A stretch of 64,000 bases of DNA from contig CAVWCR010000003.1 of NCBI GenBank assembly GCA_963753575.1, forward strand, positions 3,906,001 through 3,970,000, written 5' to 3'. Position 1 is the stretch's first letter, and each line of letters begins with the position of its first letter. Positions 9,140-17,857 of the stretch are shown piece after piece. The notes beneath the pieces were generated by a model that made no database searches, was not told where the DNA came from, and saw nothing but the letters and a program-made list of their open reading frames with translations. Origin of the DNA: VAZQ01 sp963753575. Its GTDB lineage: Bacteria; Pseudomonadota; Alphaproteobacteria; Rhizobiales; Xanthobacteraceae. Made by a program: the position numbers and the translations under genes.

Positions 9140-9894
9140 ACGACCCGAACATCGATCTCAGCCGGCGCCGACCGCAGTATCTCATGCTGGCGCAATCCCT
9201 GATCCGGGACATCGAAGCCGGGCGCTATCCAATCAGCAGCCTGCTGCCCACGGAAGCCCAGCTCTCCGAGCAGTTCGGGATGAGCCGGCATACGGTGCGG
9301 GAGGCGATAAGGCGGTTGCAGGAGGCCGGTCTCGTGACCAGGCAGCAGGGCGTCGGCACGCGCGTCAAGAACAAGAGCGCGGCATCCCGCTATGTCCATC
9401 GCGTCGGCTCGATCAGCGATCTCTTCCAATACGCGAGGGAGGTCAAGCTGAAGGTCACCGCCACCGCCGAGGTGGTCGCGGACAAGCGCCTTGCAGAGAG
9501 CCTCTGTTGCCGGCCGGGACAGCGATGGCTCAAGCTGGACGGCCTGCGATACGCCAAGAACAATCGGGATCCGATCTGCTTTACCGAGGTCTACATCAGC
9601 TATGAGTTCGCATCGATACGCGAGCACATCGGCGAGGCACAGCTGCCGATCTATCAGCTGATCGAAAGCCATTACGCCGAGCGCATCAAGGAAGTGCAGC
9701 AGCAGATCCGCGGATTGGCCATTCCGGCCAGGCTGTCGAGGATGCTCCGCGTCAGAGCCAGCGCGCCGGGCCTCTCCATAACACGGCACTACCTGTCGGA
9801 GCGCGACCGCATCGTCGAAGTCTCGTTCAACACCTATCCGGCGGACCGGTTCAGCTATTCGATGCGGCTGAGCCTCGATGTGGTTCGGGAGTGA
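9136..9894 (+). CDS. GntR-family transcriptional regulator (HutC subfamily)
   Basis: 252 residues from the ATG at 9136, which overlaps the upstream stop codon (ATGA). The winged helix-turn-helix occupies about residues 10-80 (LPTEAQLSEQFGMSRHTVREA, shortened: SRHTVREAIRRLQEAGLV). A UTRA ligand-binding domain follows to the end (TEVYISYEFA, then YQLIESHYAERI). Such regulators usually repress the operon they lie in and release DNA on binding a pathway intermediate. The palindrome TGTCCGGACA at 7136-7145 in the operon promoter is the best candidate operator. A longer frame starting at 9004 is an overlap artefact. Confidence 0.9.
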   Translation: MNDPNIDLSRRRPQYLMLAQSLIRDIEAGRYPISSLLPTEAQLSEQFGMSRHTVREAIRRLQEAGLVTRQQGVGTRVKNKSAASRYVHRVGSISDLFQYAREVKLKVTATAEVVADKRLAESLCCRPGQRWLKLDGLRYAKNNRDPICFTEVYISYEFASIREHIGEAQLPIYQLIESHYAERIKEVQQQIRGLAIPARLSRMLRVRASAPGLSITRHYLSERDRIVEVSFNTYPADRFSYSMRLSLDVVRE

Positions 9895-9897
9895 ACG

Positions 9898-10617
9898 ATG
9901 TCGGAGCACGCTGTCTCAGCCTATCAGTGGTCGGCGGCCGATGAGGCGATCCGCACCAGGCGCGCCATTCGCGGCTTTCTGCCCGATCCGGTCTCGTTGG
10001 ATGCCGTGAAGGAGCTGCTTGCGCTCGCGAGCCGCGCTCCCTCGGGCAGCAACATCCAGCCATGGAAGGTGCGCGTCGTGGCCGGCGAGGCCCGCCGGCA
10101 GCTGACCACCGCGATCCTGGGCTCCTTGGACGTGCCGGGCGCCGATCGTCCGAAGGCGGACTGGGACTACTACCCGGTCAGATGGCGCGAGCCTTATATC
10201 AGCCGCCGCCGGAAGATCGGGTGGGGCCTGTACGGCCTGTTGGGTATTGCCAAGGGCGACACCCAGGCCGCGGAAGAATTCCGCCGCCGCAACTACGATT
10301 TCTTCGGCGCGCCGGTCGGAATGATCTTCACGCTCGATGAGGACATGGTCATCGGGAGCTGGCTCGACCTCGGAATCTTTCTCGGCACGCTGACCGTGGC
10401 GGCGCGCGCGATCGGGCTCGATACCTGCCTGCAGCAGTCGTTCGCCGACGTTCACGCGGTGCTGCACGACAAGCTCGGCATTCCGGCCAGTGAAGTCATC
10501 GTGTGCGGCATGGCGCTCGGCTACGCGGATCCGTCCGCGGCGCAGAACAACCTCGTCACCGATCGAATTCCCGTCACGGAGTTCGCCTCTTTCGCCGGAT
10601 TCACGGAGACGCGTTGA
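9898..10617 (+). CDS. Nitroreductase-family FMN enzyme
   Basis: 239 residues. The opening TRRAIRGFLPDPVSLD with ASRAPSGSNIQPWKVRVV is the FMN-binding signature of nitroreductases (Arg pair near residue 22, SGSNxQPW near 47-55). GLDTCLQQSFADVH and DKLGIPASEVIVCGMALGY in the last third complete the fold. These homodimeric enzymes use NAD(P)H to reduce nitro groups, quinones or activated double bonds. It lies 3 bases after the GntR gene and one base before the next gene, in a tight operon. In this setting reduction of a conjugated acid or a nitroaromatic are both possible. Confidence 0.85.
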   Translation: MSEHAVSAYQWSAADEAIRTRRAIRGFLPDPVSLDAVKELLALASRAPSGSNIQPWKVRVVAGEARRQLTTAILGSLDVPGADRPKADWDYYPVRWREPYISRRRKIGWGLYGLLGIAKGDTQAAEEFRRRNYDFFGAPVGMIFTLDEDMVIGSWLDLGIFLGTLTVAARAIGLDTCLQQSFADVHAVLHDKLGIPASEVIVCGMALGYADPSAAQNNLVTDRIPVTEFASFAGFTETR

Positions 10618-10618
10618 G

Positions 10619-11848
10619 ATGCGGACGCTGCAGCAACGGCAGAGCGAGCCGGCAGCCGGCGCCGGCCAATCCCCGCAGACGTTGGAAGAGCGCCTGGCGG
10701 CCGTGATCGCAAGCTATGACGCCCAGGGCGACCACCGGACCGGAACCCTCGTCGACAGCACGTCGGCCGAATGGCTTGCGAGGCAGGTCAATGATGCCGG
10801 CGCCACGGCGGAGCTGGAGGACTTTCCGCTCCGCCGCGTCAATCCGAAGGCATGCTATCTGCTGCTCGAAGGCCGGCGGATCGACGCCCTGCCGATGTTC
10901 GATCATGCATTCACCGGGCCTGACGGAATCGAGGGGTCGTTCGGGCCCCTGGGCAGCGACGCCGACATCTGCCTGGCGACCGACGTCATGCTGCGTCCCG
11001 GTCCCGCCAAAGATCCTACCAAGACTGACACCACAGAGTTCATCGAGCAGGCACAGGCGCACGGCCACAAGGCCGCCGTCGTGGTGTCCTCGGGTGCCCG
11101 ACCCGGCCTCTCGCTCTTGAACGCGCCCGCGTTCCGGAGCCCATCAGGCATTCCGGTGCTTCAGTTGTCGACCACCGAATCGGATTGGCTGCGCGAGCGC
11201 GTGCGCGCGGGCCTGCAGGCGAAATTGGTCGCTCAAGTCACCCTGACCGAGACCCAGGCCTTCAACGTGACCGCCCGGATCGCTGGGAGCGATCCCACGC
11301 TTGCGCCGCTCATCGTCACGACCCCGCGCAGCGGCTGGTGGCACTGCGCCAACGAGCGCGGCGGCGGCCTCGGATGCTGGCTGGCCACGATGCGGACGCT
11401 GGCGGCGGCGCATCCCGAGCGCGATTGCCACTTCGCGGCGTTCAGCGGTCACGAGCTCGGCCTGCTCGGCGGGGAAAGCTACGTCGCCGGCCAGCCGAAG
11501 GTGGTCAGACGGCTTTATCGTTGGATTCATTTCGGCGCCAACCTCGGCGCACCGGGCCGACCGCTCCTGGTGCAATCGTCCGACGACGGATTGCGGCGCT
11601 GGGCGGAGGAAATCCTGGCGCAGCACGACGTCGAGCTCGTGCCGCATGCCGGTCCGGCCGGCCGGCCGCGCGGGGAAGCCTCCCTTCCCCACCGCATGGG
11701 CATTCCGTTCATCGCGCCGATCTCGGAAAGCGACGTCTTTCACAACCCGTCGGACCGTTGGCCGGACGCAGTGGACATCTCTGCGGTGACCAAGGTGGCG
11801 CAGGCGTTTTCGTACATCGCTCTGCAAAGCGCGATGAATTCCGCGTAG
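10619..11848 (+). CDS. M28-peptidase-like protein with a degenerate metal site
   Basis: 409 residues from the ATG at 10619, one base after the nitroreductase stop. The sequence has the order of an M28 (PA plus peptidase) protein: a PA-like part, then IVTTPRSGWWHCANERGGG where M28 enzymes have a HYDS and a GANDNxSG motif, FSGHELGLLGGESYV where they have FxxxEExGLxGS, and VFHNPSDRW where they have HTPxD. The first metal His/Asp, the bridging Asp and the general-base Glu all appear replaced; only one Glu and the late His remain. It is unlikely to be an ordinary zinc peptidase. Its conserved place in the operon suggests a role with the CoA/PrpD enzymes, as yet unknown. Confidence 0.65.
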   Translation: MRTLQQRQSEPAAGAGQSPQTLEERLAAVIASYDAQGDHRTGTLVDSTSAEWLARQVNDAGATAELEDFPLRRVNPKACYLLLEGRRIDALPMFDHAFTGPDGIEGSFGPLGSDADICLATDVMLRPGPAKDPTKTDTTEFIEQAQAHGHKAAVVVSSGARPGLSLLNAPAFRSPSGIPVLQLSTTESDWLRERVRAGLQAKLVAQVTLTETQAFNVTARIAGSDPTLAPLIVTTPRSGWWHCANERGGGLGCWLATMRTLAAAHPERDCHFAAFSGHELGLLGGESYVAGQPKVVRRLYRWIHFGANLGAPGRPLLVQSSDDGLRRWAEEILAQHDVELVPHAGPAGRPRGEASLPHRMGIPFIAPISESDVFHNPSDRWPDAVDISAVTKVAQAFSYIALQSAMNSA

Positions 11849-11860
11849 AGGGGATCCGAC

Positions 11861-12817
11861 ATGAAGAGCTATCGTTATGTGGTGTTGGTCGTGCTCGCGA
11901 TGTTCAGCATGCAAGCGTTTCCCGGGCCGGTGTCCGCTCAGGACGATTATCCGAGCGGAATCATCAAGCTGATCGTTGCGGCGCCTGTCGGCGGCGGGAC
12001 CGACCAGATTGCACGACTGATCGGGACGAGTCTGCAAAGTCAAATGCACCGGACTGTCGTGGTCGAGTCGCGCCCGGGTGGATCAGGCGTCATCGCGGCT
12101 GACGTCGTCGCGCGAGCGCCGCCGGACGGCCTGACCCTGCTGGTCACCTTTGACGGCCACACGATCAGCGGCGCCACGAACAAGAAACTGTCCTACCAGG
12201 CGGTCGGCAGCTTCACCCCCATCACCCAGATCGCCTCGTCCGGGATCCTGCTGTCGACGAGCCCGTCGGCGCCGGCGAAGAATCTGCGCGACCTGATCGG
12301 CTGGGCCAAGGGCTACAAGGACAATCTCAACATCGGAACGCCCGGCGTGAGCAGCCCTGCGTTCGTCGCCGCGCGCGAGTTCGTGCGGCGCACCGGCATT
12401 CGCGCCGAGGTCGTCAACAATCGAGGCTCAGCCGCGACCATCTACGGCGTGCTGTCCAAGTCTTATCAGTTTGCGTTTGCAAGTCTCCAGGCCAGCATTC
12501 CGATGGTCCGAAATGGCGATCTGCGGGCCATGGCGGTCACCACCAAGAAACGCGTGTCCGCGCTGCCCGACGTTCCCAGTGTTGCGGAGGTTTTGCCGGG
12601 ATACGATTTCGAAAGTTGGTACGGCATCATGGGACCGGCAGACCTGCCGAAACCCATCGTAGACCGCCTCCACGCGGAAATCGTCAAAGCCCTGAACACA
12701 CCCAAGGTCCGCAAGTTCATGGGCCGCGAAGGTGCCGAGCCTGTCGGCAGCACGCCCGAAGAATTTCGCAGATTCCTTACCAACGACCTCGACAAGTATT
12801 CGAAACTTATGAAGTGA
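11861..12817 (+). CDS. TctC/Bug-type periplasmic substrate-binding protein
   Basis: 318 residues. A signal peptide is clear: KSYRYVVLVVLAMFSMQ, ending at about residue 27 after VSAQ. The mature part starts DDYPSGIIKLIVAAPVGGGTD, the conserved P-x-x-x-I-x-x-I-V-x-x-x-x-G-G-x-x-D opening of the Bug family. ESRPGGSGVIAADVV and LPDVPSVAEVLPGYDFESWYG complete the signature. Such proteins bind carboxylates for the tripartite tricarboxylate transporter. No TctA or TctB membrane gene is present in this window, so it may be an orphan or serve a distant transporter. It is the sixth gene of the maoC operon. Confidence 0.9.
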   Translation: MKSYRYVVLVVLAMFSMQAFPGPVSAQDDYPSGIIKLIVAAPVGGGTDQIARLIGTSLQSQMHRTVVVESRPGGSGVIAADVVARAPPDGLTLLVTFDGHTISGATNKKLSYQAVGSFTPITQIASSGILLSTSPSAPAKNLRDLIGWAKGYKDNLNIGTPGVSSPAFVAAREFVRRTGIRAEVVNNRGSAATIYGVLSKSYQFAFASLQASIPMVRNGDLRAMAVTTKKRVSALPDVPSVAEVLPGYDFESWYGIMGPADLPKPIVDRLHAEIVKALNTPKVRKFMGREGAEPVGSTPEEFRRFLTNDLDKYSKLMK

Positions 12818-12888
12818 GAGCCGGGCAGCGCGCACCCGCCCGTGCGCCGCACCCCCACGTTCCGTCTCAGGAGAGCCGAGGTGACCTT

Positions 12889-14085
12889 ATGAAGCCGCTC
12901 GCGGGGATGCGTATCCTGACGCTGGAACAGTTCGGCGCCGGACCTTACGGGACGATGTTTCTGGCCGATCTCGGCGCCGAGGTCATCAAGATCGAAAATG
13001 CGGCCACGCGCGGAGATCCATCGCGGCATGTCGGCCCGTACATGGTCGGCGAGGATAGCCAGTATTTTCAGACCTGGAACATGAGCAAACGAAGCGTTTG
13101 TCTCGACATCAAATCGGCCGAAGGCCGTCTCGCATTTGACCGGCTGGTGGTCGGCGCCGATGCGGTCGTCAACAATCTGAGGGGCGATCAGCCTGAAAGG
13201 CTGAAGATAGACTACGGTTCTCTCAAGGAGCTCAATCCGCGGATCGTCTGCCTACATATTTCAGGCTACGGCCGGGACAACAGCCGGAAGTCCTGGCCCG
13301 GATACGACTATCTGATGCAGGCGGAGACGGGGGTGATGGACCTGTCGGGCGAGCCGGACGGGCCACCCTGCCGGAGCGGGCCGTCGATGATCGACTACAT
13401 GTCCGGAATCACCGGAATGGTTGGCCTCCTCAGCGGCATAATCAAGGCGCGCCAGAGTGGCATCGGTTGCGATGTCGACGTCAGCCTGTTCGACGTGGCT
13501 CTGCACCAGCTCGGTTACGCCGCGATCTGGTTCTTGAACGAAGGTGCAGCATCGCGCCGGCAGCCGCGCGGCGCGCATCTGTCGCTCACGCCCGTGCAGA
13601 CGTTTCCGACCGCCGACGGCTGGATCTACGTCATGTGCATGACCCAGAAATTCTTCGTGGAGCTTTCCGGAAAGCTTGGCCGCGCGGATCTCGTCGCCGA
13701 TGCGCGCTTCTGCGATCTGCCGGCGCGGCTCGAGCACAGGGAGACGCTCACGCAGGTGCTGGACGCCGAGTTCAAGAAGCGCCCGACCCGCGAATGGCTC
13801 ACCATCCTGGCGTCGGTCGTGCCGGTGTCGCCGGTGCTCGAGCTGCACGAAGCGCTTAGCTCGCCGTTCGTGCGGGAAATCGGCATGCTGCAATCGATCC
13901 CGCATCCCCATCGGCCTGATTTCAAGGCACTGGCCAATCCGATCAAGGTCGACGGGCGGCGCATGTCGCAGACGGCCGCTCCGACTCTGGGCGCCGATGA
14001 CGCTCATATTCTGGATTCGGGTGCGTTTCGTGGGCAAGAAGCCGAGACGCCGCTTCCAGGCAACGAGTTCCGCACGCTGCGATAA
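12889..14085 (+). CDS. CaiB/BaiF family (class III) CoA-transferase
   Basis: 398 residues from the ATG at 12889. The opening LAGMRILTLEQFGAGPYGTMFLADLGAEVIKIE (seen here as MRILTLEQFGAGP then LADLGAEVIKIE) is typical of family III CoA-transferases. RSVCLDIKSAEGR and NLRGDQPERLKIDYGSLKELNP follow. The catalytic Asp is expected in the GYDYLMQAETGVMDLSG region. These enzymes move CoA from acyl donors such as succinyl-CoA to a free acid. It probably activates the substrate that MaoC and the PrpD-like protein then process. The gene closes the first catabolic operon, 71 bases after the binding protein. Confidence 0.9.
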   Translation: MKPLAGMRILTLEQFGAGPYGTMFLADLGAEVIKIENAATRGDPSRHVGPYMVGEDSQYFQTWNMSKRSVCLDIKSAEGRLAFDRLVVGADAVVNNLRGDQPERLKIDYGSLKELNPRIVCLHISGYGRDNSRKSWPGYDYLMQAETGVMDLSGEPDGPPCRSGPSMIDYMSGITGMVGLLSGIIKARQSGIGCDVDVSLFDVALHQLGYAAIWFLNEGAASRRQPRGAHLSLTPVQTFPTADGWIYVMCMTQKFFVELSGKLGRADLVADARFCDLPARLEHRETLTQVLDAEFKKRPTREWLTILASVVPVSPVLELHEALSSPFVREIGMLQSIPHPHRPDFKALANPIKVDGRRMSQTAAPTLGADDAHILDSGAFRGQEAETPLPGNEFRTLR

Positions 14086-14193
14086 TCGGGTGGCGTTACA
14101 TAGCTTGTCAATCGGCACCCAATTTTGGCTCTGACTCAATTTTGATGAAGTGTGAGGGCCGGCTCTCGTTGGTTTCACAAAGGAATCAACGTC

Positions 14194-15267
14194 ATGAAAA
14201 AAGCCCTTCGTCCGTCAGCTTTGGTCCCGCCGGGCTTTGAGGTCGTGAGCGCCGTAGGTGATGGCGCCATGACCGTGATTACGGTCCGCCACGGTAGCAA
14301 GGCGAGCCCTTGTCCAGGGTGCGGAGCGCGCTCCGATCGTATCCACTATCTTCGGCGCTTGACTGATTTGCCGCTGGCGGGGCGTCCGGTTCGGCTTGTC
14401 GTTGTGGCGCGTCGCTTCCACTGCGATGCAGCCTCGTGTGGTCGGCGCATTTTTACCGAACGCTTCAGTGACGGTGTGCTGGCGCCGTGGACGCGCCGGA
14501 CTGGCCGGCTCGACTATGTCGTCCACCACCTTGGCCTTGTCCTGGGTGGCCGCCCGGCGGCAAGTTTCGCCCGGCGCCTGATGCTCCCCGTGAGCAATGA
14601 CACTTTGCTTCGGGTTGTTCGCAGGCGTGGCTGCCCGGCCTTTACGCCGCCGACCGTGATCGGCATCGACGATTGGGCATGGCGCCGCAACCAGCGCTAC
14701 GGGACGATCATCTGCGATCTCGAACGGCGGCGGCTAATCAGCCTCCTGCCCGACAGGGAGCCCGCCACCGCACAGGCCTGGCTCGCGGAGCAGCCACAGA
14801 TCGCCATTGTGGCCCGCGACCGCGGCGGCGGCTACACGCTAGCGGCCGCGAAGGCGCTGCCGCACGCCACCCAGGTCGCCGATCGTTGGCACCTCATGGA
14901 AAACGCCAGCCACGCCTTCCTCGATGCGGTTCGCAAATCCATGCGCCAGGTTCGCGCCTCCATCGGTGCTGCAACCATCAATCCTGACCTGCTTACAGCC
15001 GCCGAGCGCATCCAATATGAAGGATACTTGCGGCGCGAGGATACCAATGCCGCCATCCTAAAGCAGGTTGAGACGGGCGCTTCCATCAAAGAGGTCGTGC
15101 GTCTTACCGGACACAGTCGCGGCCTCGTCCGCAAGGTACTGCGAGGTCAGCATTCCGATGTGTTCCGGGTTCGCGAGAGTTCACTCGAACACCACCTTCC
15201 ATGGCTCGACGCTCAATGGACTGCCGGCCATCGCAACGGCGCCGAGCCGAATGATGACCCGTCTTAG
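14194..15267 (+). mobile_element. ISL3-family transposase, C-terminus lost
   Basis: From the ATG at 14194 (ribosome-binding site AAAGGA upstream) the 357-residue frame shows an N-terminal zinc ribbon (CPGCGARSD and CDAASCGRR), then the DDE core: VIGIDDWAWRRNQRYGTIICD, shortened IGIDDWAWRR, and IVARDRGGGYTLAA, VADRWHLMENASH. The protein stops at HRNGAEPNDDPS, where ISL3 transposases continue for a further 60 or so residues around the last acidic residue of the catalytic triad. Sequence after the stop does not resume the family in any frame that I can see. No clear terminal inverted repeats were found. It separates the maoC operon from the second catabolic block. Confidence 0.75.
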
Positions 15268-15420
15268 ATTGCGACCTAATTCTTCCGGAGGTCCAGGCGG
15301 CCCTCCTCGTGCCACTGCTCTCAGATCTTTTCCTCGAGCGAAGGAACGGCGAATCTCGGACGGGGTCTCCCATTCCGTGTCGAGCTTGAATAGTCCTATA
15401 GTCCAACGGATGCGAAAAAG

Positions 15421-16791
15421 GTGGGATCAATCGTGGCTGCCGCACCGACAAACGCGCTCGCTGAATTCGCTGCGGAATTGCAGTGCTCTGACCTGCCGGC
15501 AGCTGCTGTGGCGGCTGTTAAGCGGATGATCCTCGATTCTCTTGGCTGCGCGATTGCAGCGACCTCGCTGGGGGACGGCTGCCGCGAAACGGTCGAGGTA
15601 ATGCGCGGCCTTGGCGGCAGGCCTGAGAGCACCATCATCGGCTTTGCCAACAAGGTGTCGGCGCCCAATGCGGCCTTCGCCAACGGCGCGCTAGTTCACG
15701 CATTAAATTACGACCCGATCGCCAGCGAGATCGGGCATCTGGGCGTGGTGTGTCTGGCCGCGCCGTTAGCGATGTCCGAAGCGGTCGGAGGGATTTCCGG
15801 CGCCGAATTCATGGCAGCGTCCGCAGCAGCCTGCGAGATTTCTGCACGGGTCACGAGGGCTATCACGCGTACCGGACGGCGGCCGAGCGAGAAATTTCTG
15901 TCCGGCCAGCTCTTGAGTTATTTCGGCGCTGCGGCGGGCGCAGGACGCGTGCTTGGCCTCGATGCTGCGCAGATGCGAAGCGCGCTCGGGCTTGCATTGA
16001 TGCAGATGTCGGGATCGCGTCAGGTGGTGCTATCGGGTGATCCGCCAGCCAAGGCGATCTACGGTGCTTTTCCCAATCACGCCGGCGTGCTCGCAGCTCT
16101 CCTCAGTAAGCAGGGGCTCGGAGCGGACATTGACGTGTTTGGTGAGCCGGCAGGGCTCTATTCTATGATCTACGGTGGGACGTGCGACCTCGACGTCTTG
16201 GCGGCGGACCTGGGTTCTGAGTTTCTGTTGACCAAGGTGGATTTCAAACTGTCGCCGACGAGTGATCAGGTGGCCCCGTGCATCGAGGCCGCAGGCAACA
16301 TCGGCACGCTAGACGCAGCGGCGATTCACAGGGTTGAGATTGCCGCACCGGGCAAGCTGCGTCCCTGGTGCGAGCCGCTCGACAAGCGCCGGCGGCCTGA
16401 AAATCCGGCTGCAGCCGCGAATAGCATTCCATTCATGGTCGCCAAATCGCTCGCGCACGGGCGGGTGAAACTCGAGGATATCACCTTCGAAGGTTTACGG
16501 GACGCGACCGCCCTCGCCATCGCGGACCGGACGGTCTGCCGCTTTGATGACTCGATGACAGCAACAATCATAAGCGTTCGCACCACCGACGGGCAGCAGC
16601 ACCAGGCGACGGCCTTGCAAGGCCAGGGTCAGCCGGTGACTCAGGCACGATTGGCCGACAAGTTCCGCGACTGCTGTTACCATGCCGCCAAACCGATGCC
16701 GTCCGAAGCGGTCGAGGAGATCATCGGCATGGTCGACAAGCTTCCCGAACTCGACGATGTCGGCCATATTGCAGCGCTTGTGGCGCCCTGA
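15421..16791 (+). CDS. MmgE/PrpD family protein (second copy)
   Basis: 456 residues from a GTG at 15421; a second GTG at 15433 is also possible, as neither has a strong ribosome-binding site. It has AVAAVKRMILDSLGCAIAA near the start, APNAAFANGALVHALNYDP in the middle domain and FPNHAGVLAALLSKQGLGA. These place it with the first copy at 7694-9139, though the two are clearly diverged. It lies directly downstream of the ISL3 remnant on the plus strand and converges on a degraded binding-protein gene. The family acts on citrate-like or branched dicarboxylic acids; the substrate here is not known. Confidence 0.85.
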   Translation: MGSIVAAAPTNALAEFAAELQCSDLPAAAVAAVKRMILDSLGCAIAATSLGDGCRETVEVMRGLGGRPESTIIGFANKVSAPNAAFANGALVHALNYDPIASEIGHLGVVCLAAPLAMSEAVGGISGAEFMAASAAACEISARVTRAITRTGRRPSEKFLSGQLLSYFGAAAGAGRVLGLDAAQMRSALGLALMQMSGSRQVVLSGDPPAKAIYGAFPNHAGVLAALLSKQGLGADIDVFGEPAGLYSMIYGGTCDLDVLAADLGSEFLLTKVDFKLSPTSDQVAPCIEAAGNIGTLDAAAIHRVEIAAPGKLRPWCEPLDKRRRPENPAAAANSIPFMVAKSLAHGRVKLEDITFEGLRDATALAIADRTVCRFDDSMTATIISVRTTDGQQHQATALQGQGQPVTQARLADKFRDCCYHAAKPMPSEAVEEIIGMVDKLPELDDVGHIAALVAP

Positions 16792-16794
16792 CGC

Positions 16795-17852
16795 CGGTTC
16801 GACGCCTCCAGCGACCGCCCACTTCGCCATGACCGCGCGGGCGCGGGCGACCAGGGCCGCCGGCGTGTTGTACAGCTCGGCAACCATGGCGCCGGCCCGT
16901 CCACCAGCCACAGGAGCAACAGCCGGAAGTCCCGACTTTCTCGGCGTCAGCCAGAAACTCGGGATCGTCCATCGTGGCGTCGAATGCCGCGCGCAACGCG
17001 TCAAGCCAATCGGGCGGAACGCTCTTCGAAACCACGTAGGGACGACCCAACTCGTCGGGCGACAACAGCAGGTTGAGGACGGAACGATCGGCTTCGCTCT
17101 TCACCAGATCGCCGATGAACGGAACATCAGCAGCCATCCCCGGGCACCGGCATCGGCGAGAAACGAACGAGCGCATTGATCTTCTTGTTGCTCGTCCAAT
17201 CGGCCGGGAGACGCTCCAGGTGCCGGCAGTCTCCGTCCACCTCTCCACGCTCGATCGCAATCCGCAGCTCGCCGCTTCTGCGATATCCCATCACCATATG
17301 CACGGCAACGCGGAGCATGTTCTTGAGGAGGGCGGCATTGGTGAAGCTCGCGGTGCCCGGCGCTGCCCCACCCATGTTGAATTGAGCGCGCTGCTTGAGT
17401 TCTCCGAAGCTACGGATTCCCGTCCCGGCCCACGGATAGCAGGCGCGCAGATCGCGGTTGATGCTGCCAAGCCCGTCGGAGAGCTTGAAGCGAATCCGTT
17501 CGGCATTCAGCAGTGACTCTGAGAGCAATCCCGAATTGAAGGCAGCGATTACGCTTCCGTCCTGCGGCGCTCCGGAATCGATATATATATATATATTGCA
17601 CGGACTTCAGACTTGCCGCCCCCGGCATGTTCTGGACCTGAATTTGCGGATTTCCCGGAATGTGCTGGCCGGATGTGGCGGGCAAGCAGGCGCGTATAAA
17701 GATCATGGGCGCCGCGGGGGCGAACCCCACGATCATGCGGACCGGACGGGTCTGATAGAACTGCTGCGCGAGGATTGCGCGCCGGCGGGCGCGCTCGCAC
17801 CCACGGCACCGAGCAATGCCAGGACGACCGAGACGCGCCAGGCTGCACTCAC
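16795..17852 (-). pseudogene. TctC-like substrate-binding protein, broken by several frameshifts
   Basis: Joining minus-strand frames gives a nearly complete protein. A signal peptide starts at a GTG at 17852 (SAAWRVSVVLALLGAVG to PAGAQ). Then come QFYQTRPVRMIVGFAP, HDLYTRLLARHI in another frame, GQHIPGNPQIQVQNMPGA in a third, and NSGLLSESLLNAERIRFKLS, FNMGGAAPGTASFTNAALLK, GYRRSGELRIAIERGEVDGDC, PDELGRPYVVSKSVPPDW and DDPEFLADAEKVG. These parallel the intact paralogues at 19318 and 24591. At least four frame changes are needed. One coincides with a run of eight AT dinucleotides (17581-17596) where the paralogues encode YLYNVAP. The frame ends near the stop of the convergent PrpD gene. Confidence 0.85.
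17581..17596. repeat. (AT)8 microsatellite inside the broken binding-protein gene
   Basis: Eight AT units stand where paralogues have a YLYNVAP codon stretch. Simple dinucleotide runs of this length are rare in such GC-rich DNA and slip easily; the reading frame changes across it. Confidence 0.9.
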
Positions 17853-17857
17853 GCTGC

